Source: Sorangium cellulosum
GTDB taxonomy: Bacteria; Myxococcota_A; Polyangia; Polyangiales; Polyangiaceae
Length of the DNA stretch: 64,000 nucleotides
NCBI RefSeq assembly: GCF_004135735.1
Contig: NZ_CP012670.1
Location: 3,617,501-3,681,500, forward strand
Direction: 5' to 3'
Below the pieces are notes generated by a model that was not told the origin of the DNA, did not search any database, and worked only from the letters and a program-made list of their open reading frames with translations. How positions within the stretch are numbered: the stretch's first letter is position 1; every line of letters starts with the position of its first letter. Below, in pieces: positions 1 to 9,204 of this stretch. Made by a program: the position numbers and the translations under genes.

Positions 1-948
1 ACGAGCCCGGTCCAGGTGGCGGGGCTGACGAACATCGTCGATGTGGCGGGTGCCTACGCGCACTCCTGCGCGCTCGACAGCGCGGGAACCGTCTATTGCT
101 GGGGGAGCAACGGATACGGCAAGCTTGGTGATGGAACGCGCACGGCCCACTACACGGCTGCGGCTGTCACGGGTGTGTCGAACGCTGTCGATGTCGTCAC
201 GGGATCCGAGCACAGCTGCGCTCTTCTCTCCTCGGGCTCCGTCACGTGCTGGGGGCAAGACCTGCACCTCCAACTCGGAGATCTGAACAACGCGACCGAT
301 AGCCCGAGCCCTGTGACCGTCAGTGGCCTCACGGACGCTGTGGCCATCTCCGCTGGAAACCAATACACCTGCGCCCTCCGCAGCACGGGCGGGGTCTCGT
401 GTTGGGGCGAGAACTTCATCGGTCAGCTCGGCGACGGGACGACCACGAAGAGGTCCACGCCCGTGAGCGTAACGGGCATCACTGATGCTGTCGCCCTGGC
501 CGCCGGCGGCCAGCATGCCTGCGCCATCCTTTCGGACAGCACCGTCAAATGCTGGGGCAGCAACTCCCAGGGCAAGCTCGGGACAGGCTCGACGACGCCT
601 ACCCACAGCACCACGCCGGTCTCGGTCTCCGGCATCAGCGATGCCGTTCAGATCAGCGCCGGCATCAGCCACACCTGCGTTGTCCGTACCGGTGGAGCTG
701 TCTCCTGCTGGGGGGTGAACGGGAATCGCCAGCTCGGCGACGGCAGCGTCACGAACAGGTCGTCACCCGCCGCAGTCTCCGCCCTCAGCGACAGCGCGAC
801 CGTGGTCCAGGCAGGCGCGGTCTCCACCTGCGCGCTCGTATCGGGCGGGAGCGTCAAGTGCTGGGGCAGCGACCTCGACGGCCAGCTCGGCGACGGGCCC
901 ACGGTCAGTAGCGGGAGCCTCACGGCGGTCACCGTCGCGCTGCCCTGA
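1..948 (+). CDS. RCC1-repeat protein, 3' part (5' end outside window)
   Basis: The frame is open from base 1, so the gene starts upstream; the first GTG in the window (base 16) falls inside a repeat and is not a credible start. Six RCC1-type blades are visible, each with an H-x-C-A ... CWG-x-N/D-x4-LG core (CWGSNGYGKLGDG, CWGENFIGQLGDG and similar). RCC1 blades form a beta-propeller. The paired cysteines in each blade are typical of secreted bacterial RCC1 proteins rather than of eukaryotic exchange factors, so an extracytoplasmic binding role is inferred. It ends in TGA with no clear hairpin after it. Partner and ligand are unknown. Confidence 0.85.
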   Translation, partial: TSPVQVAGLTNIVDVAGAYAHSCALDSAGTVYCWGSNGYGKLGDGTRTAHYTAAAVTGVSNAVDVVTGSEHSCALLSSGSVTCWGQDLHLQLGDLNNATDSPSPVTVSGLTDAVAISAGNQYTCALRSTGGVSCWGENFIGQLGDGTTTKRSTPVSVTGITDAVALAAGGQHACAILSDSTVKCWGSNSQGKLGTGSTTPTHSTTPVSVSGISDAVQISAGISHTCVVRTGGAVSCWGVNGNRQLGDGSVTNRSSPAAVSALSDSATVVQAGAVSTCALVSGGSVKCWGSDLDGQLGDGPTVSSGSLTAVTVALP

Positions 949-1384
949 TGCGCTGACGCCGCCCGGAAGCGTCAGGGTCCGTCCTCCACGCCGGGGCTCG
1001 GCTTTGCCGGGCGCACCGGCGCGGGGGGCGCGGCACCGTGAGATGCCCACCGGGAGCTCGAAATCCAGACACGATCCGGAAGTCAAGGTCCTCGTGATGG
1101 CCGTCCCATCGTACAGCCGCGCTGCACGCGCTGGTTGACACGGGAAGCCGGGCTTGTCGGACCAGGCCATCCCTTCCGTGGGATCGCGCGCTCGGCTTTG
1201 CGGAGCCACCAGCGGCAGCCCTGGCCGCGCGAGGATCTCCCTCGCCGCCGCGGGCTCGGTCACGACACCTGAAAGGCGCGTCTCCCCGCCACGACCAGCA
1301 CAGGAGAGAACGGCGACCTGATGGGTCCGCCGTAAGCGCCGCGCCCATGGGACCTGTGAAAGGCCCTCCATGCGACAAATCTGG
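949..1384. other. Gene-free stretch
   Basis: 436 bases between two convergent genes. Open frames here are short and Arg/Pro-rich and look like composition artefacts. No convincing ribosome site, terminator or RNA gene was recognised. A decayed gene on the minus strand cannot be excluded. Confidence 0.4.
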
Positions 1385-2341
1385 TCAACCCGACACGTCG
1401 CGCCGCGCCACGGGCTGCGCCGGCGGCTCCGGCTCCCTGTGGAACATCCCGGCGAGGAGGCGCTCCGCCGCGTCGGCCAGGATGTCGCGCGAGAGCCGGG
1501 TCTCCTCGCTGAAGAAGCGCGTGGCCACGCCGGCGTCGAGCGCGTGCGCGGCCACGAGCGCGAACGCCGCCGCCTCGTCGAACGTCGCCTCGGCGGTCAG
1601 CACGCGCTTGCCCGGCAGGAGATCTTCCTGATCGAAGCGGCCCTCCCAGCGCTCGCCCAGCGTGACCGAGAAGTACTGCGCGGCCACGTTCCCCGGGCGG
1701 GCCATGTGCGAGGCGGCGACCACGGCCCGCAGGCGCGCGCGCTCCTCCGGGGTCATCTGCTGCTTCCAGGCCTCGACCGTGGCGTGCATCGTCTCGATCT
1801 GGTCGCGCGCGGCGTCCTCGGCGTTCTGCAGGACGTCCGGCGTCTGCGCGCGGGTGAAGGCGGCCAGCGCCTCGGGCGCCGCGCTGCCCGTGGCCATCGC
1901 CTCGTCGAGGAGCGCGGCCGAGCCGTCGAGGATCCGGCGCTGCCGGGCGAGCTGCTCCGGGGTGAAGCCGCGGCGGTCGAGGTCGCCCAGCGCCGCGGCG
2001 ATGTGCTGCCGGAGCGCGGCGAGCCGGCCCCGCGCGGCGTCGTCGAGCGCGCCCCGGCGGCCGAGGAGGAGCGCGTGGACCGCGAGGGGGACGTGCGCGA
2101 CCGCCTTGAGCTCGTGGTAGCGCCGCGTGCGCGCCGGGCCCTCGAAGCGCCGGCCGCCGCGCCGCAGGACGAGGCGGTCGTCGATCTGGGCGATGACCGG
2201 CTCGATGTCCGCGAGGACGGCGTCGCGGCGCGCGGCGTAGGCGTCGAGGGAAACCTGGTTGAGGGCGGCGAGCGGGTCGGAGGGAGCCAGCATGGGCGAA
2301 GCCTGGTTGAGGGCGGCGAGCGGGTCGGAGGGAGCCAGCAT
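1385..2341 (-). CDS. Hypothetical protein with duplicated N-terminus
   Basis: A 318-residue, mostly helical, Ala/Arg-rich protein with no recognised domain, no signal peptide and no membrane segment. Its first 16 residues (MLAPSDPLAALNQ plus linker) are repeated exactly in residues 17-32 up to the linker, because a 48-bp tandem duplication includes the start codon and about 8 bases before it. Translation could therefore begin at 2341 or at 2293; neither ATG has a strong Shine-Dalgarno sequence. The body contains conserved-looking charged stretches (DQEDLLPGKRVLTAEATFDEA). Composition and codon use match real genes of the window. Function not assigned. Confidence 0.6.
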   Translation of the reverse strand: MLAPSDPLAALNQASPMLAPSDPLAALNQVSLDAYAARRDAVLADIEPVIAQIDDRLVLRRGGRRFEGPARTRRYHELKAVAHVPLAVHALLLGRRGALDDAARGRLAALRQHIAAALGDLDRRGFTPEQLARQRRILDGSAALLDEAMATGSAAPEALAAFTRAQTPDVLQNAEDAARDQIETMHATVEAWKQQMTPEERARLRAVVAASHMARPGNVAAQYFSVTLGERWEGRFDQEDLLPGKRVLTAEATFDEAAAFALVAAHALDAGVATRFFSEETRLSRDILADAAERLLAGMFHREPEPPAQPVARRDVSG

Positions 2342-2349
2342 GAGCGAAG
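2254..2349 (-). repeat. Two-copy 48-bp tandem repeat across a start codon
   Basis: Copies at 2254-2301 and 2302-2349 differ at a single base. The unit is 16 codons, so reading frame is kept, and each copy supplies its own ATG to the minus-strand hypothetical gene. Confidence 0.9.
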
Positions 2350-2483
2350 CTTGGTGTGCACGCCCGCCTCGCGCCCTGCGCTCGAGGGCGGGGCCGCGCG
2401 CTCGCGCCCCCGCCGGTCACGATCCCGCGATCACGGGGCCCCGCGCTCGACCGTGAGGCGCGGGCGAGCCCGAGGCGCGGGCT

Positions 2484-3077
2484 TCAGATCGGGTGCGCTG
2501 CGCGGTCGCCCGCCTGCAGCCCGGCGCCCGCGACCTCGGGGCTCGTGGTCTGCGCCTCCGGCTGGCTGGTCGCGAGGCCGAGCCCGAGGCCCACGCCCAC
2601 GGCGGCGAGGCCGGGCAGCGCGAGCCAGCGGGGCACGTCGAGATCCAGCGCCTCGTCGAGCGAGAGGCGCCCCGGACCCGTGAGGATCAGCGCGGTCGCG
2701 ATGGCCATGTTCGTCACGGGCAGCTCCGCGCCGCCGCTCGTGACCCAGATCGGCTTGTGCCAGTGCACCTTCGCCGTGGCCATCCCCATGGAGGCGAGGA
2801 TGCCGAGCGGCCCCGCCGGGCCGAGGAAGCCGAGCGACGTGAGCAGCCCGCCGCCGAGCTCGGCGAGCCCCCCGAGCGCGGCCCAGACGCGGGCGGGGCG
2901 CATGCCCATCGACTCCAGCCACATCGCCGTGCCGTCGAAGCCGTGGCCGCCGAACCAGCCGAGCAGCTTCTGCGCGCCGTGCCCGGCCAGGAGCCCGCCC
3001 GCGGTCGCGCGGAGCACGAGGAGCCCCACGTCGGCCAGGCTCGACCGCTTCCTTCCGAACCTCATTCCACCCAGCAT
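2484..3077 (-). CDS. DoxX family membrane protein
   Basis: A 197-residue integral membrane protein with the DoxX pattern: a first helix leading into GHGAQKLLGWFGGHG, then GLAELGGGLL, and further hydrophobic segments. DoxX-like proteins are inner-membrane subunits linked to quinone or thiol redox and to sulfur or organic-acid metabolism; the exact substrate is not readable here. The start at 3077 (MLGGMRF) was chosen because GGGAGG lies 7 bases upstream; a longer frame to 3104 lacks a ribosome site. It stands alone between a hypothetical gene and an M19 relative on the same strand, both more than 100 bases away. The C-terminal tail is Gly/Ala-rich. Confidence 0.8.
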   Translation of the reverse strand: MLGGMRFGRKRSSLADVGLLVLRATAGGLLAGHGAQKLLGWFGGHGFDGTAMWLESMGMRPARVWAALGGLAELGGGLLTSLGFLGPAGPLGILASMGMATAKVHWHKPIWVTSGGAELPVTNMAIATALILTGPGRLSLDEALDLDVPRWLALPGLAAVGVGLGLGLATSQPEAQTTSPEVAGAGLQAGDRAAHPI

Positions 3078-3192
3078 CGATTGACCTCCCTGCGACGGCG
3101 CCACGCGCGCCGCGCGACGGGATGCAACGCGGGCGCCAGGCGGCGCGCTGCGGGGCGATCACAGCGAGCGTGACGCCGAGCGCTCTCCGCCG

Positions 3193-4752
3193 CTACCGCG
3201 ACAGCATGAGCTCCATGGGCTGGGGCTCCGGCGCGCCGGGCTTCCGGGGCTGCGGGGCCGGCCTCGGCGGCGGGAGCACCGGCCGCTCGGACGGCATCCC
3301 CACCTCCGGCGGCGGCGCGTGCCGCGGCGGGAGGGGCGGCGGCAGCGTGGCCGGCGGGCTCGTCGGCTCGGGCAGATCGGCCGCGGTGAGCTGCCGCGTG
3401 CTGCCGTCCCCGGACAGCGTGGTCTCCGTCGCGTCCGCATGGGCCTCGGCGCGCTCGAGGACCCGCAGGAGATTCCCGCCCAGCATCTTGAGGATATCCC
3501 TGTCCGAGTAACCGCGGCGGACGAGCTCCAGCGTGATGTCCGTGGACCCGTCGACGCCGGCGAGCCCGCCCTGGCGCACGTCGACCCCGTCGAAGCTGGA
3601 GCCGACGCAGACATGATCGACCCCTGCGATCTTCACCACGTGATCGATGTGGTCCACGATCCGCGAGAGCGGCGGCGGCGTCAGCGGCCCCTCGTGGGCC
3701 TCGAGCTTCTCGAGCTCCTCGCGGAGCGCGCCCGCGTCGCCCGGGGACCTCTCGCCGAGCGCCGCGAGGTGCGCCCCGTGCTTCTGCAGGAAGCGCGCGG
3801 ACTGCTCCGCGTACGCCTCGTCCAGGAAGAGCGCCCAGGCGTTCACCATGACGAGGCCGCCGTTCTCCGCGATCGCGCGCAGCATGTAGTCGTCGAGCGG
3901 GCGGCGGTGGTGGCCGGCGGCGGGCATCGACGACGAGGTGATGACCGGCGCCTTCGCCACCTTCATGACGGCCTGGAACGTGCTGCCCGACGCGTGCGAG
4001 AGGTCGACCAGCATGCCGAGCCGTTGCATCTCGCGGACCACGGCCTCGCCGAAGGGGGAGAGGCCGCGGTGGCGGACGGCCCCGGGCTCGAGGGCGCCTC
4101 CCGCGGAGTCGGCCCAGTCGTTCGTGGTCGTGTGCGTGAGCGCCATGGCGCGGACGCCGAGGCGGTAGAACGAGCGCAGCGCAGGGAGGGAGTTCTCGAC
4201 GGCGTGCCCGCCGTCGATGCCCAGGAGCACGGCGACCCTGCCCTCGCGCTGGGCGCGGCGCACGTCCCTGGCCTTGCGCGCGAGCACCAGGGTCGCGCGG
4301 TGGCGCTCGATCTGCCGGTGGGTCGCGTCGATGAGGTCGAGCGCGCGGCGCGCGGCGCTGCCGTCGAGCGGCGAGGGCGCCTGCCCCGACGGCGGGTCGA
4401 CGCGGATCGGGAAGAACACGCCGGTGACGCCCGTCGCCTTGAGCCCGGCGAGCTCCGCGGCCGTCGCGTCGTGGCCCGGGCCCACCCGATCGAGCGAGCC
4501 GCGGAGGAGCAGCGAGGGCGCGCCGCTGTGGCCGTCCACGAGGATCGCCCTGCGTCGCAGCCGCGCGGCCCGCTGCTCCGGCGTGTCGGGGGCCACGGGA
4601 CTCCCCGTCTCGTCGAACGCGGCCCCGGTCCACGGCGCGATCTCGTCGGCGCCCGGCGCGAAGAAACCCGGCGCGTCGGCGGGCGCAGCGGGAGGAACGC
4701 AGGCCGCGAGCGCCGCGGCGGCGAGGAGCGCGACGGACAGGGAAGTGCGCAT
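3193..4752 (-). CDS. Lipoprotein of the M19 membrane dipeptidase family, probably catalytically altered
   Basis: 519 residues with a lipobox (LAAC, Cys18) and an M19 renal-dipeptidase fold recognisable along its length: VDGHSG near 72-77, GIDGGHAVEN 178-187, LTHTTTNDWADS 205-216, MLVDLSHAS 247-255, APVITSSS 268-275, HVCVGSSFDGV 380-390, GGNLLRV 425-431. Compared with human renal dipeptidase from memory, His20, His152, His198 and the Arg region are kept, but Asp22 is Gly77, Glu125 is Asp180, His219 is Ser274 and Asp288 is Ser386. These are zinc ligands or active-site residues, so normal dipeptidase chemistry is doubtful. About 80 C-terminal residues are Pro-rich and lie outside the family fold. 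Family assignment is firm; activity is not. Confidence 0.85.
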   Translation of the reverse strand: MRTSLSVALLAAAALAACVPPAAPADAPGFFAPGADEIAPWTGAAFDETGSPVAPDTPEQRAARLRRRAILVDGHSGAPSLLLRGSLDRVGPGHDATAAELAGLKATGVTGVFFPIRVDPPSGQAPSPLDGSAARRALDLIDATHRQIERHRATLVLARKARDVRRAQREGRVAVLLGIDGGHAVENSLPALRSFYRLGVRAMALTHTTTNDWADSAGGALEPGAVRHRGLSPFGEAVVREMQRLGMLVDLSHASGSTFQAVMKVAKAPVITSSSMPAAGHHRRPLDDYMLRAIAENGGLVMVNAWALFLDEAYAEQSARFLQKHGAHLAALGERSPGDAGALREELEKLEAHEGPLTPPPLSRIVDHIDHVVKIAGVDHVCVGSSFDGVDVRQGGLAGVDGSTDITLELVRRGYSDRDILKMLGGNLLRVLERAEAHADATETTLSGDGSTRQLTAADLPEPTSPPATLPPPLPPRHAPPPEVGMPSERPVLPPPRPAPQPRKPGAPEPQPMELMLSR

Positions 4753-5032
4753 GATCGGACCCTATCACGCGCGCTCGGCGCGCGGGCGGTCCGAGTAAAA
4801 CTCCGTCGGCACGAGAAGCCGGCCGTGGATGCGCCGCGATCCTTCGACGGAGACGACGACGTGTTGCCGTGTGCCGCCAAATCTCCGACGCACCGAGAAT
4901 GTCAGCGGCCTGCGGGGTCCAGGTGATTGATTCCGGGCTGATCTCGCAACCGGGGCGTGAGAGAAGCCCTTCGTGTCACGGCCGGGAGGCAAACCGCCGG
5001 CGCCGGGGACAAGGGTCCAAGCGAGGTATTCC

Positions 5033-7099
5033 ATGAAGCGACCGAATCTCTTGATCTGCTTCTCGCTCACCGCCGGGCTCCTGGCATGCGGGTCGAGCGG
5101 CTCCAGCTCCAGCGGCGAGGACGGCGGCGCGGGCGGCGCAGGCGGGCAGGGCGCCGGGACGGGCGGCGCGGGCGCGGCCGGCACGGCCTCCGGCGGCGGC
5201 AGCGGCGCGGGCACCGGCGGCGTGTCCGGCGCGACGGGCGGCCCCGGAACGGGCGGCGGCGCCGCGACCGGCACGGGCGGCGGCGCCACCGGCGCCGGCG
5301 GCGCCGGGACGGGCGGCGGCGAGGACGCGCCGACGGGGTTCGCGCAGATGGAGGACCTCGACCGCGGGGTCGTGGCCGTCCCCGCGGACGGCGGCATCTA
5401 CGTCGGCTGGCGCCTGTTCGGCTACGATCGCGACGACATCGCCTTCAACGTCTACCGGGACGGCGAGAAGGTCAATGACGCGCCGATCACCGACTCGACG
5501 AACTTCGTGGATCGCGGCGGCTCGCCGGGCTCGGTCTACTCGGTGCGCCCCGTCGTCGGCGGCGGCGAGCGGGGCGAGTCGGAGACCGCGGCCGTGTGGA
5601 AGGATGGATATCTGTCCATCCCGACGCCGCCGCCGCCCGCAGGGGACGGCTATTCGTACACGAGCGGCGACGGCAGCGTGGGCGATCTGGACGGCGACGG
5701 GCGGTACGAGATCGTCCTCAAGTGGGACCCGTCGAACCTCCAGGACAACTCGAAGGCCGGCCGCACCGGCAAGACCTACCTGGACGCCTACTCGCTCGAC
5801 GGCGAGCGGCTCTGGCGCATCGATCTCGGCGTGAACATCCGGGCCGGAGCGCACTACTCGCCGTTCCTCGTCTACGATCTCGACGGCGACGGGAAAGCGG
5901 AGGTGGCCGTCAAGACCGCGCCGGGGACGCGCGACGGGACGGGCGAGTTCCTGCGCAAGGGGCCCGCGGCCGGCGACGACGACGCCAGGGATTACCGCAA
6001 CGGCGACGGCTACATCCTGACCGGCCCGGAGTACCTCACCGTGTTCTCCGGAGAGACCGGCGAGGAGCTCGCCACGGTCGAGTTCCAGGTGGGGCGCGGC
6101 GACGTGTGCTCGTGGGGCAACAACGAGTGTTACGGCAACCGCGTCGACCGCTTCGTCGGCACGATCGCGTTCCTCGACGACACCGGGCGCCCGAGCGCGG
6201 TGTTCGGGCGCGGCTACTACGCGCGCACCACGCTGTCGGCCTGGAACTACCGCGACGGGGCGCTCACGAACCTCTGGACGTTCGACTCGAGCTCGAGCCG
6301 CGAGGACGGGGCGTTTGGCGGCAAGGGCGTCCACGGCATCAGCGTCGCGAACGTGGACGACGACCCGCAGCAGGAGATCATCAACGGCGGCGCCACGTTC
6401 GACAATGACGGCACGGGCCTCTGCGCGGTGGACTACTACGCTCACGGCGACGCGCTGCACGTGACGGATCACGTCCCGTCGCGCCCCGGCCTCGAGGTGT
6501 TCCAGCCGTACGAGGCCGAGGGCGTGCCTGCCTATGCGATGCGGGACGCCCGCACCTGCGAGGTCCTGTGGCGGGGGCCGAACAGCACCAGCGAGGGGCC
6601 TGGCCGGGGTGTGGCGGCGGACATCGATCCGAACAACCCCGGGAGCGAGGCCTGGGTCAACAACAGCAGCCTGCTGAGCGCCACGACCGGCAAGGAGGTC
6701 GGGAGCCGCCCCTCGTCGACCAACTTCCTCGTCTGGTGGGACGCGGACCTGAGCCGGGAGCTGCTCGACAGCAACGGCATCCGCCAGTACGACCGCGAGG
6801 GGGAGGGCCTCACCGCCCAGGGCTGCTCCTCGATCAACGGCACGAAGAGCACGCCGACCCTCAGCGCCGATCTCCTCGGCGACTGGCGCGAAGAGGTGAT
6901 CTTCCGCTGCGGCGACGCCCTCCGCATCTTCACCACGAACCAGGTCGCGAAGGACCGGATTCACACCCTCATGCACGATCCGCAGTACCGCGTGGCCATC
7001 TCGTGGCAAAACAGCGCCTACAACCAGCCGCCTCACCCGAGCTTCCACATCGGGGAGGGGATGGCGCCGGCGCCGAAGCCGGATATTCACGTGCGCTGA
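5033..7099 (+). CDS. Rhamnogalacturonan lyase, polysaccharide lyase family 11, lipoprotein
   Basis: 688 residues. The start at 5033 gives a signal peptide with lipobox LLAC (Cys19) and has GCGAGG upstream; an in-frame start at 4973 would bury the signal. A Gly/Thr/Ala-rich linker of about 75 residues follows, then the PL11 beta-propeller: MEDLDRGVVAVP, YVGWRLFGYD, FNVYRDGEK, and repeated calcium-type loops such as DLDGDGRYEIVLKWDPSN, DLDGDGKAEVAVKTAPGT and SVANVDDDPQQEII. Family members cleave the rhamnogalacturonan I backbone of pectin by beta-elimination. Surface anchoring through a long linker fits a soil bacterium feeding on plant polymers. No other pectin genes are nearby. Length fits the family. 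Confidence 0.92.
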   Translation: MKRPNLLICFSLTAGLLACGSSGSSSSGEDGGAGGAGGQGAGTGGAGAAGTASGGGSGAGTGGVSGATGGPGTGGGAATGTGGGATGAGGAGTGGGEDAPTGFAQMEDLDRGVVAVPADGGIYVGWRLFGYDRDDIAFNVYRDGEKVNDAPITDSTNFVDRGGSPGSVYSVRPVVGGGERGESETAAVWKDGYLSIPTPPPPAGDGYSYTSGDGSVGDLDGDGRYEIVLKWDPSNLQDNSKAGRTGKTYLDAYSLDGERLWRIDLGVNIRAGAHYSPFLVYDLDGDGKAEVAVKTAPGTRDGTGEFLRKGPAAGDDDARDYRNGDGYILTGPEYLTVFSGETGEELATVEFQVGRGDVCSWGNNECYGNRVDRFVGTIAFLDDTGRPSAVFGRGYYARTTLSAWNYRDGALTNLWTFDSSSSREDGAFGGKGVHGISVANVDDDPQQEIINGGATFDNDGTGLCAVDYYAHGDALHVTDHVPSRPGLEVFQPYEAEGVPAYAMRDARTCEVLWRGPNSTSEGPGRGVAADIDPNNPGSEAWVNNSSLLSATTGKEVGSRPSSTNFLVWWDADLSRELLDSNGIRQYDREGEGLTAQGCSSINGTKSTPTLSADLLGDWREEVIFRCGDALRIFTTNQVAKDRIHTLMHDPQYRVAISWQNSAYNQPPHPSFHIGEGMAPAPKPDIHVR

Positions 7100-7358
7100 C
7101 GCGCCCTGAACGAGCGACGGAGCGCGCCGCTCACCGCCGGGCGCGCCGTGCGCGCGTGCGTCGCGGCGCGCTCCTCCAGGGGGACCCGGCTTTCCAGCCT
7201 GCCGCCGGGGCGTTGGCGACGCCGGTTGCACCTTGGCCTGCGCCCACGCGCACGTGGGCCTCGCCACCCGGCGCGAGGGGGGCCTGGACGACGCCGGTTG
7301 CATCCTTCGCCTGCGCCCGCTATCGCGTTGGCCTGCTGCGAAAGGGAGGCGTGCCCCC

Positions 7359-7931
7359 GTGGATCAAACCAAGCGCGAACCCGCTCGAGACGGCGAGCAG
7401 AACCCGGCCCAGGTCGTGGTGGTGATGCTGATCGTGGCCTTCGGCGCGCTCGCGCTCCCGTGGATGGTCCTGCGCAAGCTGGACGCACGGTCGCAGGTGA
7501 GCCCGCCGACTGTCCCAGGCGTCACGGCCGAGGAGCTCGCCCAGGGAGGCAAGATCTATCACCGCGCGTGCTCCAGCTGTCACGAGGCGAGGGGAGAGGG
7601 GCGCCCCGGGCGCTATCCTCCGCTGGTCGGCGCCTCGTGGCTGCTCGAGGACAAGGAGACGCCGATCCGGCTCACGCTGCTCGGCGTCAACGGGCCGATG
7701 GAGGTGAACGGCGTGACGTACAACGACGTGATGCCCAACCACGGCGTGACGCTGACGGACGAGGACGTCGCGCTGGTGCTGACCTACGCCCGGTCGAGCT
7801 GGGGCAACAGCGCGCCCGCCATCACGAAGGACGAGGTCGCGAAGGTGCGCGCCTCGCTGGGAGACCGGCTGACGCCGTGGGCCGGCGGCGCGGAGCTCGC
7901 CGCGGTCCGGACGACCCGCATCCTCCCCTAG
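7359..7931 (+). CDS. Membrane-anchored c-type cytochrome
   Basis: 190 residues from GTG 7359, chosen because GGGAGG precedes it at about nine bases; upstream in-frame starts give an implausible Arg-rich extension. Residues 18-37 form a single N-terminal membrane anchor. A mono-haem cytochrome c domain follows, with CSSCH at 71-75 and the probable axial Met125 in NDVMPNHG. It should face the periplasm and shuttle electrons; its redox partner is not encoded nearby. The GGKIYHRACSSCHEARGEG pattern and total length suit class I cytochromes of the oxidase-associated or small-carrier type. The stop codon touches the start of a large palindrome that may end the transcript. Confidence 0.85.
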   Translation: MDQTKREPARDGEQNPAQVVVVMLIVAFGALALPWMVLRKLDARSQVSPPTVPGVTAEELAQGGKIYHRACSSCHEARGEGRPGRYPPLVGASWLLEDKETPIRLTLLGVNGPMEVNGVTYNDVMPNHGVTLTDEDVALVLTYARSSWGNSAPAITKDEVAKVRASLGDRLTPWAGGAELAAVRTTRILP

Positions 7932-8055
7932 AGCGACGGTCGCCCGCTTCGGATACGGGCCCACCTCGGCGTTTTCGGTGCTCGGCGTACGTGAGTACGC
8001 CTGCGCGCCGAAAACGCCGATCTGGGCCCGTCTCCTGTGCGGGCGACCGCCGCTC
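7931..8055. repeat. 125-bp imperfect palindrome
   Basis: Arms 7931-7990 and 7995-8055 pair around a GTGA loop. Uninterrupted paired blocks are 13 bp (TCGGCGTTTTCGG), 9 bp (ACGGGCCCA) and an outer 17 bp with one mismatch; short internal bulges interrupt them. It lies between two co-directional genes. It could act as a bidirectional transcription terminator or be a dispersed palindromic element; no T-run follows it. Confidence 0.85.
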
Positions 8056-8198
8056 TGCGACGCCAGGGGACGGGGAGGGGGGAGAGCCAGAGCGGAGCAG
8101 GCATGGGCATGCGCATGACAGGTTTCCGTCGCGTGCGTGCGGTTGACAGGTGTGGTCGTCCTTGCTTCTCTCCGATCGAGATGGCTTTGGAGGCTCGG

Positions 8199-9167
8199 AT
8201 GGCGCTGTGTCGAAGGGGTCTTTCTCGTGGATTGCCACTCTCCGTGGTGGCCCTGAGCCTCGGGCTCGCGGCCGGGTGTGGGGTGAGCTCGTCGTTCGTC
8301 CCGACCGCGGCGAGCCCGCGCGCCATGCAGCCGAGGCCGGTGGAGGACGTCGAGGTGTTCCTCAGCCGGCCCGACCTGCCTCTCCGGGAGGTCGGGATGA
8401 TCGAGGTCCAGCAGGACGTCTTCAACCACGCCAGCGCCAATGCGCTCGTGGGCGAGCTCCGTCGCACCGCCGCGCAGGCCGGATGCGAGGGGGTGCTCAT
8501 CTCCGGCGCGAACGACGGCGTCTTCGGCCATGGATCGGTGAGTGACGGCTACGGGAGCATGCACACGCGGACCCTGAAGGGGTACCGCGGGACGTGCCTG
8601 GTGTTCACGGACACCCGGCAGCACGAGCCGCCGCGCGGGGGCGGCGGGTTCGTGTTCGGCACCGACGTCGCGACGAACGAGGCGGCGTGCGCGCGCGCCT
8701 CCCGGACGTGGAGCGCCGGCGAGCCCGGGAAGTTCACGTGCAGCGGCGCGCTCGCGGACGTCGGGATGAACGCGAAGGCGGTCCTCGGCTTCTGCGCGGA
8801 TCGCCTCTGCAGCGTCGAGCTGAAGGCGGTGCCGAAGGGGCGCGACGCCGCCGCGTGGCGGAGCGAGCTGCGGGAGCTCCGCGCGGCGCTCCAGCGCAAG
8901 TACGGCCGGCCCGCAGGCCAGGAGGGGGTCGAGCCGCCCGACTGCACGTCGGGTGACGCGGAGGCCGAGCTCTGCTTCATGTCCGGTACCTTCACGCGCG
9001 CCATCCGGTGGGGGTGGCCGACCGGGGAGCGGATCGAGCTCGTCCTGTCGTTCTCCCAGCAGCGCGACGGCGAGGTGGTCTATCGCACCTCGGAGCTCCT
9101 CGTCTCGTACAAGAAGGGAGCCCCGCTCCCGCAGACCGCGCGCGCGTCTACCCACGAAGGTCTGTGA
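8199..9167 (+). CDS. Predicted lipoprotein, function unknown
   Basis: 322 residues from ATG 8199, which has GGAGG six bases upstream; another in-frame ATG at 8181 is less well placed. The N-terminus is a lipoprotein signal ending LGLAAGC, followed by a Ser/Pro linker. The first half (FLSRPDLPLREVGMIEVQQ ... GCEGVLISGANDGVFG) resembles short envelope-associated domains; the second half is Cys-containing with a beta-strand-rich end (RIELVLSFSQQ ... VVYRTSELLVSYKK). No catalytic motif was seen. It follows the large palindrome and precedes a convergent sigma-factor gene by 37 bases. Confidence 0.65.
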   Translation: MALCRRGLSRGLPLSVVALSLGLAAGCGVSSSFVPTAASPRAMQPRPVEDVEVFLSRPDLPLREVGMIEVQQDVFNHASANALVGELRRTAAQAGCEGVLISGANDGVFGHGSVSDGYGSMHTRTLKGYRGTCLVFTDTRQHEPPRGGGGFVFGTDVATNEAACARASRTWSAGEPGKFTCSGALADVGMNAKAVLGFCADRLCSVELKAVPKGRDAAAWRSELRELRAALQRKYGRPAGQEGVEPPDCTSGDAEAELCFMSGTFTRAIRWGWPTGERIELVLSFSQQRDGEVVYRTSELLVSYKKGAPLPQTARASTHEGL

Positions 9168-9204
9168 GCGCGGCGCGCGCCGTCGCCGCGAGCGCGGCGC
9201 GAGG

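Noticed and set aside
7218..7321. Imperfect 32-base direct repeat (copies at 7218 and 7290) before the cytochrome gene
   Set aside because: Several mismatches and GC-rich context; no function or element could be argued.
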